Shown: in pieces, positions 32,160-38,749 of the stretch
Numbering within the stretch: the stretch's first letter is position 1
Layout of the letters: each line of letters opens with the position of its first letter
DNA from: an uncultured Oscillospiraceae bacterium
GTDB taxonomy: Bacteria > Bacillota > Clostridia > Oscillospirales > Oscillospiraceae
Direction of reading: 5' to 3'
Assembly (NCBI GenBank): GCA_947631845.1
Contig: CANRMY010000021.1
Span: 1-38,749, forward strand
Length of the DNA stretch: 38,749 nucleotides
Translations under genes and position numbers: made by a program
The notes under the pieces: model-generated
What the model was told of the DNA's origin: nothing
The model's input: the letters and a program-made list of their open reading frames with translations, nothing else
Databases searched by the model: none

Positions 32160-32181
32160 CCCACGGGAGCGTGGTTTTTTT
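32160..32181 (+). terminator. Terminator after parAB
   Basis: CCACG-GGAG-CGTGG is followed by TTTTTTT, in the 256-bp gap between parB and the surface protein gene. No gene is supported in the rest of that gap. Genes after it need a promoter or read-through. Confidence 0.85.
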
Positions 32182-32214
32182 ATGCTCAAAAATAAAGGAA
32201 CGGAGGAAAAAACA

Positions 32215-33288
32215 ATGAAGTGGAAAACCGCAAAAAAGGCGGTGATGCTGTTGTGCGTCTTTACCCTTGTTATCAGCCTGTCCACAGTGGCCTTCGCCGA
32301 GGGGCCGGATACGCCGGACGAACCGCCTGACACGCCGAAAATCAAGGTGTTCTATCCCACCGCCGTCACTACCAGCGAGGATAAGACGGAGATAAGAAAG
32401 ATGTACGACCTGGACCCGGAGGACGACCCAGCCGGCATCCCGCGTTCGGACTTTGAGCAGGACGGCTTCTCCTACACCCTGGTGGACCTTTTGAAGCAGG
32501 AGCTTCCCGAAAATGAGAGCCGCCAGCACACCGAAACTGTTACCGTGGACAGTAAAAGCAAGGACATGGCCACCGTCCTCGGATTGCTCCCGCAGACAAA
32601 GGAGTTCATCACGGAGGACGGCTTTATCGGGGTTTTGGAGCTGAGCCTTGAGTCCATCAACGTGGAGGTTGCCGGGTACAGCAAGTCCTCGAAGTCCCTG
32701 TCCGTCACCCGGAGCTATCCGGGCCTTACCGACCAGGACCTCTCCTACATCCCCAAGTCCATAGAGGATAACGGCAGCACCCTGACGCTCAATTCGGTCA
32801 ACTGGACGGAGGACGCCTCCGGGCATTTCACCGCAACGGCCACCTACACCGGCTCCAAGACCACAAGCTCCGTCAAGGGCTACACGGTCACGGCAGATTA
32901 CATCGGTACGGTGGGTAAAACCAACCTCCACCGTATCCGCTATGTGGCTATCTTCCACGGTGAGCAGATCGTGGAGATCACGCCGGTGAAGCCGGAGATA
33001 CCGGAGGAATCCATGCACCCCAACAACCCGAACGTCTCCGATGAACCTGACGATCCTGATGGGTCAGGTAGTTCAAGCACACCCGTGGGTACGGTGGACC
33101 CGGATGTTCCCGATGTGCCGGATATTCCAGATGACACCACGCCCTCCGGGGCAACGGAACCGACCACACCGTCCGAGCCGGACGCTAAAGGAGAAAGCCC
33201 CCTGGTGCCTATTATTATCATTGTCGTGGTGATCCTGGTAGTTGGAGGCATCCTGTTCATCAGATGGAAGAAAGGAAGGTATAACTGA
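32215..33288 (+). CDS. Membrane-anchored extracellular protein of the sortase cluster
   Basis: The 357-residue protein starts at ATG 32215 with CGGAGG upstream. It has a signal peptide ('AVMLLCVFTLVISLSTVAFA'), an acidic, Pro/Asp-rich start, and a beta-rich domain (about 45-265). A long Pro/Asp/Ser/Thr stalk follows ('PDVPDVPDIPDDTTPSG'), then a C-terminal membrane helix and basic tail ('IIIIVVVILVVGG', 'RWKKGRYN'). There is no LPxTG, so it is anchored by the helix itself. Its stop overlaps the sortase start (ATGA), which links the two in expression. I do not recognise the ectodomain; it may be an assembly partner or surface receptor of the element. Confidence 0.8.
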   Translation: MKWKTAKKAVMLLCVFTLVISLSTVAFAEGPDTPDEPPDTPKIKVFYPTAVTTSEDKTEIRKMYDLDPEDDPAGIPRSDFEQDGFSYTLVDLLKQELPENESRQHTETVTVDSKSKDMATVLGLLPQTKEFITEDGFIGVLELSLESINVEVAGYSKSSKSLSVTRSYPGLTDQDLSYIPKSIEDNGSTLTLNSVNWTEDASGHFTATATYTGSKTTSSVKGYTVTADYIGTVGKTNLHRIRYVAIFHGEQIVEITPVKPEIPEESMHPNNPNVSDEPDDPDGSGSSSTPVGTVDPDVPDVPDIPDDTTPSGATEPTTPSEPDAKGESPLVPIIIIVVVILVVGGILFIRWKKGRYN

Positions 33289-34082
33289 TGAAAAAGATAA
33301 TCACTATGCTTACAACTCTTTGCATGGTCGTGGCGCTGGCCGTTCCCGCCTTTGCGCTGGAGTATGAGATTGACGGCCCCGGCTACGAGTACGGTGAGGA
33401 CACGTCCATTGAGGTCGTTTACACCAACGAGCCGGATATGAACGTGGACGTGAGCAAGAATGCCGCTCTTGTTCCTCCTGCCTTTGGGAGCGCCAGCGCG
33501 TACACCCTGAACACGGGTTATCTCCTGACCCCGAATCTCGCCCCCGGATATATGACCAACAGCGGGGCGATGGTCAACGGGAGCAGCGCCAATGTCGTCC
33601 CTCCCGGCATAAGCGGAGGCGCGACCTCCGGCAACACCTCAAACACCAGCTCTTACACCGGGGGCGGTTTTACGGAGGTGACGAGCAGCCTCAAGTATTC
33701 GGACGGCTCCCTGGGGACGCTGACCATCCCCGCCATTGGCGTGAATACGAAAATTTATGAAGGGACCAGCACGGCGTCCATGGCAAAAGGGGCCGCCCAC
33801 TTCTCGGATACGAGCATTTGGGACGGCAACGTGTGCTTGGCGGCGCACAACAGAGGCACCAACGCGATTTTCGGAAAGATTCACACATTGACAGCCGGAG
33901 ATACCATCACCCTCACCACCAAGCTGGGTACAAGGACTTACGCCGTCGTGAGTATCGAAAAGGTGCAGGAAACAGATACAAGTGGAACGGCGGCAACGCC
34001 CAATAATCAAATTACCCTCTACACCTGCGTGATGAACGAGCGTCCCTACCGCTGGTGCATTACTGCAATCGAGATTTCATAA
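33288..34082 (+). CDS. Sortase with N-terminal signal peptide
   Basis: The 264-residue protein begins at ATG 33288, overlapping the previous stop. Residues 1-23 read as a cleavable signal ('MVVALAVPAFALEYE'), and residues 60-130 are a low-complexity Gly/Ser/Thr linker. The catalytic domain (135-264) has His187 ('CLAAHNRGTNAIFG'), Cys247 ('ITLYTCVMNERPYRW') and Arg255, the sortase triad, and ends as in class D-like enzymes. It would join surface proteins to peptidoglycan or to each other; the Cna-B adhesin two genes downstream is the likely substrate. Most sortases keep an uncleaved helix as anchor, so a cleavable-looking signal is a point to check. Confidence 0.9.
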   Translation: MKKIITMLTTLCMVVALAVPAFALEYEIDGPGYEYGEDTSIEVVYTNEPDMNVDVSKNAALVPPAFGSASAYTLNTGYLLTPNLAPGYMTNSGAMVNGSSANVVPPGISGGATSGNTSNTSSYTGGGFTEVTSSLKYSDGSLGTLTIPAIGVNTKIYEGTSTASMAKGAAHFSDTSIWDGNVCLAAHNRGTNAIFGKIHTLTAGDTITLTTKLGTRTYAVVSIEKVQETDTSGTAATPNNQITLYTCVMNERPYRWCITAIEIS

Positions 34083-34084
34083 CT

Positions 34085-34113
34085 TTGACCGCCCTCCTGA
34101 TGGGCTATATAAT
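34085..34113 (+). promoter_or_regulatory. Sigma-A promoter for the stalk-domain gene
   Basis: TTGACC (34085-34090), a 17-bp spacer and TATAAT (34108-34113) start 3 bp after the sortase stop. The -10 box is the centre of the palindrome GGCTATATAATATAGCC (34103-34119), which may be an operator. Confidence 0.8.
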
Positions 34114-34147
34114 ATAGCCATAAAAGATATACGAGGAGGGCATACCG

Positions 34148-34987
34148 ATGAAAAAAGGGACCATTCTTTACGGCGCTGTCTGCTTCGCCCTGGGCGCGGC
34201 CATTTGTGGCGGGACCGCTGCCTACGCCGCCGGGGTCATGGCGGAGCGCAGCACTAACGCCTTCTACGTTGACGGTGAGCAGGTGGAGCTTCCGGCCTAT
34301 GCCATCAACGGCAATAACTACGTCAAGCTTCGGGATGTGGGCGAGGCCGTCGGCTTCAATGTCTATTGGGACGAGGAGAATCGGACGGTACAGATCGAGT
34401 CGGACAAGCCCTACACCGGCGTGGCCCCCGCGAAAGCAAGCTTCCTTGCGAACGGCCAGCCCGTGACGGAGGAAAACGTTCTGACGCTCCTGCACCAAAT
34501 AGAGAAGGACTGGCCTACGGGAACCGTTTGGGGCACCAAGTCCACACCGGGGACCGGTAAGAACAGTATCCCCTGCAAAGAAGCCGGGGAGGTCATGGAT
34601 CGTTACCGCGTCAGCAGGACATACGGCTGCTCCGGATACGCCGCCATGGTAAACACGCTGCTGTTTGGCGATGAAGGGAATCCCGCGCGACGGGTAGAGG
34701 ATCTCTCTCAGATCCGTCCCGGAGATATACTCATCCTCGTCCGCAATGACTCCGGTAAGGTCTGGCATGTGACAGTGGCGCTGGAATCGCCAAACGCAAA
34801 GAACGCGCTCCACTATACGGACGGGAACAACGGCGAGGCCGTCTACTGGCCGTCCGGCCAGAGCCCGTACAGCCGTGAATGCCTGGACTGCTACGGGGAG
34901 GACGGAAAGACCTACCGTATAGAGGCATGGACACGGTATCCGGAGGACGTGCCCTTTACCGGCGAGAGCGCAGAAGCGTGGGGATGA
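34148..34987 (+). CDS. Stalk-domain protein with Cys/His peptidase-like domain
   Basis: The 279-residue protein starts at ATG 34148 after GAGGAGGG. A signal peptide or anchor ('LYGAVCFALGAAICGGTAAY') is followed by a copper-amine-oxidase-N-type stalk domain (38-85: 'FYVDGEQVELPAYAINGNNY', 'LRDVGEAVGFNVYW'), which binds no copper and serves as a surface spacer in Firmicutes. The rest (120-279) resembles an NlpC/P60-CHAP fold: 'TYGCSGYAAMVNTL' with Cys161, 'IRPGDILILVRNDSG', and His207 in 'KVWHVTVAL'. A wall peptidase or amidase role in opening the wall for transfer is likely but not proved; the third catalytic residue is not clear. Confidence 0.75.
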   Translation: MKKGTILYGAVCFALGAAICGGTAAYAAGVMAERSTNAFYVDGEQVELPAYAINGNNYVKLRDVGEAVGFNVYWDEENRTVQIESDKPYTGVAPAKASFLANGQPVTEENVLTLLHQIEKDWPTGTVWGTKSTPGTGKNSIPCKEAGEVMDRYRVSRTYGCSGYAAMVNTLLFGDEGNPARRVEDLSQIRPGDILILVRNDSGKVWHVTVALESPNAKNALHYTDGNNGEAVYWPSGQSPYSRECLDCYGEDGKTYRIEAWTRYPEDVPFTGESAEAWG

Positions 34988-35007
34988 TCCCCGATCCCAT
35001 ATCTACA

Positions 35008-35034
35008 GGGCCGCACAGAAATGTGCGGTCCTTT
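35008..35034 (+). terminator. Intrinsic terminator before the adhesin gene
   Basis: GGGCCGCACA-GAAA-TGTGCGGTCC is followed by TTTT, with one G-T pair in a 10-bp stem. It ends the stalk-domain transcript, 36 bp before the adhesin start, so the adhesin probably depends on partial read-through. Confidence 0.88.
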
Positions 35035-35069
35035 TATATACCCATTTTTCAAATTAAGGAGGAACCATC

Positions 35070-38000
35070 ATGAAGAAAACAACGCGCACATGGAGGGCGC
35101 TTTGCCTCCTGCTGGCCGTAATCGCGATCATAGGCGTCTTTCCTCTTGCGGGACTTGCAGCGGGAGACACCGGCGGCAGCAACCCCGGAAGCCCTGGAGG
35201 CGCCACACCGGGAAAGGGAGATATTACGTGGACGACTGACCCTGAGAGGACGTTCCTGCGTTTTACCCTCATTGAGTTCCCCAAGGGCGTTGTGCAGGAT
35301 CTCAATACGAACGACCCCGGCATCTGGAAGGCCATCGGCACACTGAATGTCGTATGGGATGAGAAGACCGTCACGAACATGAGCGGCGACGAGATCCGCC
35401 AGAAGATCAACTGGTATGACTCCAACGCCATGCAGTTCAACGGTCGAGGAAATGACGCTCCCCAGCTCATGGGCAGCGCCATTGTCTCGTATAACGCCTC
35501 CGAGGGCGTAAACCAGCGCAAGGTCATGTCCGCCAGCGAGTTCGCGGACGCGGCAGGACTCACCCATGAGCAGAAGGAACAGATGTTCCATCTCAACTCC
35601 AAGTCCTGGTCCTCCGGCTGGCTGTATGGGGATTACACGTCCATGTGGGGCGACGACCCCCATCCCGTGACCGATGGGAATGAGTATAACGTCTACACGG
35701 CCAATAAAGCCTTTATTTATCTTCTTGGGCGTCTCGGTCAGGACGCCGGCTGGAACGAGGACAACGCCATCGCCAAATGGGGCGAGAAGACCTATGACGA
35801 CGATGGCAATCTGCGGACGAAATACCGCGTCATCGTGGAGACCGGCGCTGTCCTGACTGACCCGGATAAGGTCAGAAGGGCGTATACGCTCCGGGAGATG
35901 ATGGCGTATTCGCTCTACAACAATGAAAAGAACGAGCAGTACAAGCTCATTTGGGATCAGGGCCCGACGATCATCAACGCGGCCCAGTGGATGCGCCAGT
36001 CCGTAGATAACCAGTTCGTGGAGTATCCCCTGGATGAGAGCGGTGTCCCCACCGGGGAGGAGCTTCACTCCACCAACGGCTTCAGGGAATGTGACAGCTT
36101 CGTTAGCTCCGTCTCTCCCGCCAAGGTCAGAAATACCATCTTCTCTGAGCGCCGTTCCTACGGCCTCCATATCCTGAGTCCCTTCAACTTTGAGAGCGTC
36201 GAGATCGATGCACCCAGCCGGCCTACGCTTGAGGTCAAGAAGGTGGCCAACAGCTCCGTGTCTGCGGACACGCCCTGGAGCTTTACTGTCACCTACACCG
36301 CCGGTAAGCCCACCGGCTTTACCGCCACCAGAAATGGCGAGGACTGCACCGATGAGATCACAGATAACGGCACCGGCCTGCAATTCTCCCTTCGTGGCGG
36401 CGAGACTGTCCGCATCGCTTTCGAGGTGGAGGGAGAGTTCCGGTATGAAGTCCAGGAGGACGATTACTCGGAGCTTACCGCCCTCACCGGCACAGGCGGT
36501 ACAGCGGAGCTTGCTTCCGGCAAGTTCACCGGTACAGGCGATTCCGTCGCCGTGACCTTCACCAACGGGGAGGGCGGCGGCGAGCCTGATCCTGAGCCGG
36601 ACCCCGAACCGGAGCCTGAGCTTGAAAAGCCCGGTCTGAAGATCGTCAAGTATGACCGTCTGACCCATACCCCCATGGCGGGCGTGACCTTTGAAATATT
36701 TCATGACGCCCTCTCCCTGGGCAGATACGAGACGGACGGCAACGGCGAGATCGTTCTGGAGGAGGTCGAACCGGGTACCTACGCCGCCGTTGAGGTGGAT
36801 ACCGGGGATGGCAGCCATATCCTGGACGGCACATACCAGCAGATCGAGCTTGCCGCCGGGGACGGTGTGCGCGAGCTCATTTTCTTTAACGATTCCAAGC
36901 CCGGTATGCGTTTGGTCAAGGTGGACAGCGAGACAATGACGCCCCTGGCGGGGGCGAAGTTCCGTGTCGAGGCCGTGGACGGCTCCTTTGGGCCCAATGA
37001 ATATACCACGGACGCCAGCGGCGAAATTGACCTCTCCGACCTGCCCGAAGGCTCCTATGTGGTGACGGAGATCACCGCCCCGGACGGGTACCTCATTGAC
37101 GACGCGCAGAGGATCATCCATCTCCATGCCAATGACACGGCGGAGTTCGTGTTCACCGACACCAAGCGGCCCAAGCTCATCGTAGAGAAAAGGAGCGCCA
37201 AGGACGGGACGCCTCTCGCGGGCGCCACCTTCCGGATTGCTCCCATCGACGACCCCGACAGCTTCGTGAACAAGGTCACGGATGACCAGGGGCGTATCAC
37301 GCTGGAGGGGCTTGACGCCGGGGTGTACTCCGTCCTGGAGGTATCTGCCCCGGAGGGGTATGTCCTCAACGCAACGGAATACCATGTGAAGCTCAAGCCC
37401 GGTGAAACAAGTACCATCGTTATTGAGAACGAGAAGCGTCCCGCCCTGCGGATCGTCAAGTATGACGCTCAGACGAAGAAGCCCCTGCCGGACACCACCT
37501 TTGAGGTCTACAGGGATACCGAGCTGATCGGCACTTACACCACCGATGCCAACGGAGAAATTCTGCTTTATGACCTGGACCCCGGCACCTATTTGGTCAA
37601 GGAGGTCTCCGCGCCGGATAGTCATGTCTTGAACAGCACCCCGCAGGAGATCGAGCTGGAGGCGGGAAAGACCGGGACGCTGGTGTTTCTCAACTACCTC
37701 AAGCCCGGTATCTACCTTGTGAAGCTGGACAGCCAGACCATGGAGCCGCTGGCAAATGCCAGGTTCCGTATTACCCAGGTGGGCGGGGACTTCTCTCAGG
37801 AGTACATTACCGATGCCAATGGTGAGATCGACCTGTCCGGCCTGAATCCCGGCACCTACACCGTGGAGGAGCTGGCCGCCCCGGACGGGTATCTCATTGA
37901 CGACGCCCAAAGGATCATCAAGATCGAGGGCGGCGAAAAGGCGCAGTTCGTATTTACGGATACGAAGAAGCCCAGCTTCAAGCTCATAAAGTTGGACGAG

Positions 38001-38749
38001 CTCACGGGCCAGCGGCTCCCCAACGCCACCTTCCGCATCGCCAAGATCGAGGACGGCACCCACTACCTCGACCGTGTCACCGACATGAGCGGTGAGATCG
38101 TCATTTACGACCTTGAGCCCGGCGTGTACTCCGTCAAGGAGATGGCGGCTCCCAACGGGTACGTCAGGAACCCCGTTGAATACCATGTGGAGCTTGTCCC
38201 CGGCAGGCAGGCGGTGCTGGTGGTATCTGACGCCCAGCGGCCCAAGCTCACGGTCTTCAAGCATGACGCCGACACGGGAGAGCCCGTACCCGGAACCGTC
38301 TTCCAGGTAAAAGCCGCTGACGGTCACAGCGTCAATGAGATCAGGACCGACGCTGACGGCAAAGCCTCCATAGACTTCCTGCTCCCCGGCGTCTATGAGA
38401 TCTCCGAAAAGTATGTCCCCGCGCCTTACCTGATGGACGCTGAGAGCCAGCTGGTGACGCTCTATCCCAATCGGGAGCACACGGTCTACTTTAAGAACCA
38501 CAAGAGGCCCACGATCACGGTCAACAAGATCGACAGCATCACCGGCAGCCCCATCAAGGGCGCGAAGTTCCAGGCGTGGTACGGCAGCAATAGTACGACC
38601 ACCGGGGAGGTAAACGACCTCGGAACCTTCTATACCGATGAAAACGGTCAGTTCTTCCTGGATGAGCTGAGAGACGGCTGGTACAGGATCACCGAGCTGG
38701 AGCCCGCCGCGGGCTACACGATGAAGGAACCCTCTACCCAGGAGTTCTA
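35070..38749 (+). CDS. Giant Cna-B repeat adhesin (SpaA-type), C-terminus outside window
   Basis: The gene starts at ATG 35070 with AAGGAGG and stays open for 1226 codons to the window's end. After a signal peptide ('LCLLLAVIAIIGVFPLAGLA') comes a roughly 350-residue N-terminal domain of unknown type, a beta domain (385-500), a 'EPDPEPDPEPEPELE' linker, and eight Cna-B/SpaA repeats starting near residues 520, 610, 700, 790, 878, 967, 1057 and 1146, each about 89 residues. Each has the 'VKYD/VKxD...PLAGxxF' start and 'PGTYxVxE..AP.GY' end that support lysine-asparagine isopeptide bonds. The expected sortase signal lies beyond the window. It is a surface stalk adhesin and the likely substrate of the upstream sortase. 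Confidence 0.93.
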   Translation, partial: MKKTTRTWRALCLLLAVIAIIGVFPLAGLAAGDTGGSNPGSPGGATPGKGDITWTTDPERTFLRFTLIEFPKGVVQDLNTNDPGIWKAIGTLNVVWDEKTVTNMSGDEIRQKINWYDSNAMQFNGRGNDAPQLMGSAIVSYNASEGVNQRKVMSASEFADAAGLTHEQKEQMFHLNSKSWSSGWLYGDYTSMWGDDPHPVTDGNEYNVYTANKAFIYLLGRLGQDAGWNEDNAIAKWGEKTYDDDGNLRTKYRVIVETGAVLTDPDKVRRAYTLREMMAYSLYNNEKNEQYKLIWDQGPTIINAAQWMRQSVDNQFVEYPLDESGVPTGEELHSTNGFRECDSFVSSVSPAKVRNTIFSERRSYGLHILSPFNFESVEIDAPSRPTLEVKKVANSSVSADTPWSFTVTYTAGKPTGFTATRNGEDCTDEITDNGTGLQFSLRGGETVRIAFEVEGEFRYEVQEDDYSELTALTGTGGTAELASGKFTGTGDSVAVTFTNGEGGGEPDPEPDPEPEPELEKPGLKIVKYDRLTHTPMAGVTFEIFHDALSLGRYETDGNGEIVLEEVEPGTYAAVEVDTGDGSHILDGTYQQIELAAGDGVRELIFFNDSKPGMRLVKVDSETMTPLAGAKFRVEAVDGSFGPNEYTTDASGEIDLSDLPEGSYVVTEITAPDGYLIDDAQRIIHLHANDTAEFVFTDTKRPKLIVEKRSAKDGTPLAGATFRIAPIDDPDSFVNKVTDDQGRITLEGLDAGVYSVLEVSAPEGYVLNATEYHVKLKPGETSTIVIENEKRPALRIVKYDAQTKKPLPDTTFEVYRDTELIGTYTTDANGEILLYDLDPGTYLVKEVSAPDSHVLNSTPQEIELEAGKTGTLVFLNYLKPGIYLVKLDSQTMEPLANARFRITQVGGDFSQEYITDANGEIDLSGLNPGTYTVEELAAPDGYLIDDAQRIIKIEGGEKAQFVFTDTKKPSFKLIKLDELTGQRLPNATFRIAKIEDGTHYLDRVTDMSGEIVIYDLEPGVYSVKEMAAPNGYVRNPVEYHVELVPGRQAVLVVSDAQRPKLTVFKHDADTGEPVPGTVFQVKAADGHSVNEIRTDADGKASIDFLLPGVYEISEKYVPAPYLMDAESQLVTLYPNREHTVYFKNHKRPTITVNKIDSITGSPIKGAKFQAWYGSNSTTTGEVNDLGTFYTDENGQFFLDELRDGWYRITELEPAAGYTMKEPSTQEF

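Noticed and set aside
34091-34141. GCCCTCCT pairing with the ribosome site AGGAGGGC, enclosing a palindrome: a possible riboswitch-like leader
   Set aside because: The left arm lies between the -35 and -10 boxes of the TTGACC-17-TATAAT promoter, so it would not be in the transcript from that start. Only read-through RNA from the sortase gene could form it.
35049-38501. Very long open frame (1150 codons) antisense to the Cna-B adhesin
   Set aside because: It has no ribosome site or recognisable domain and exists because of the biased codons of the GC-rich repeats on the plus strand, where signal peptide and Cna-B domains are clear.

Overview
The window looks like a chromosomal segment of a GC-rich, Gram-positive gut-type Clostridia, most likely an Oscillospiraceae relative. 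That is an inference from the SLH-domain surface protein, a single-membrane type IV pilus locus, strong AGGAGG ribosome sites with frequent TTG starts, DUF4143/DUF4367/AbrB-type genes, and a sortase plus Cna-B adhesin set next to parA/parB. No rRNA or species marker is present.

Layout. (1) 1-1752: the edge of a mobile or plasmid-like segment, with a RepA-type AAA ATPase (cut by the window), a small unknown protein and a divergent zinc-finger protein. (2) 1811-3452: a small membrane protein, a REP-associated tyrosine transposase (RAYT) with a REP-like palindrome inserted in frame in its own gene, and a cluster of the same palindromes. (3) 3463-17861, all on the minus strand: a complete type IV pilus locus. 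In transcription order it is pilB, pilT, pilC, a pilin with a 4 x 7-residue tail repeat, the prepilin peptidase, a giant PilM-PilN fusion carrying about 740 extra residues, pilO, two minor pilins, a minor pilin fused to a CHAP peptidoglycan hydrolase, a small resolvase-type HTH protein, and a large second pilin. A TTG-started SLH protein (18026-21133) lies just upstream on the same strand. (4) 21509-23104: a lone tyrosine integrase bracketed by near-identical 17-bp direct repeats and, further out, perfect 23-bp inverted repeats. (5) 23299-28831: a sigma factor / anti-sigma-like / secreted protein operon, an XRE regulator, a DUF4143 ATPase behind a consensus promoter with an operator-like dyad, an alpha/beta hydrolase and a very short AbrB-type regulator. 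(6) 29008-29400: a tRNA-Arg(CCT) locus in which the consensus promoter is followed by two 106-bp units, each starting with the 5' 41 nt of the tRNA, before the intact tRNA. (7) 29760-38749: an integrative-element-like block with a small unknown protein, parA, parB (TTG start), a membrane-anchored surface protein, a sortase, a stalk-domain Cys/His peptidase-like protein, and an adhesin with at least eight Cna-B repeats that runs off the right edge.

How it fits together. PilB (extension) and PilT (retraction) would drive pilin assembly through the PilC platform after PilD cleavage; PilM/PilN/PilO form the membrane alignment complex. Two features are unusual for a single-membrane cell: the PilM-PilN fusion carries a large predicted extracellular repeat region, and one minor pilin carries a wall hydrolase, so this pilus may bring its own means of spanning or opening peptidoglycan. 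The SLH protein next door is a plausible surface partner. The tRNA structure and the parAB/sortase/adhesin block suggest repeated integration at the tRNA-Arg anticodon region.
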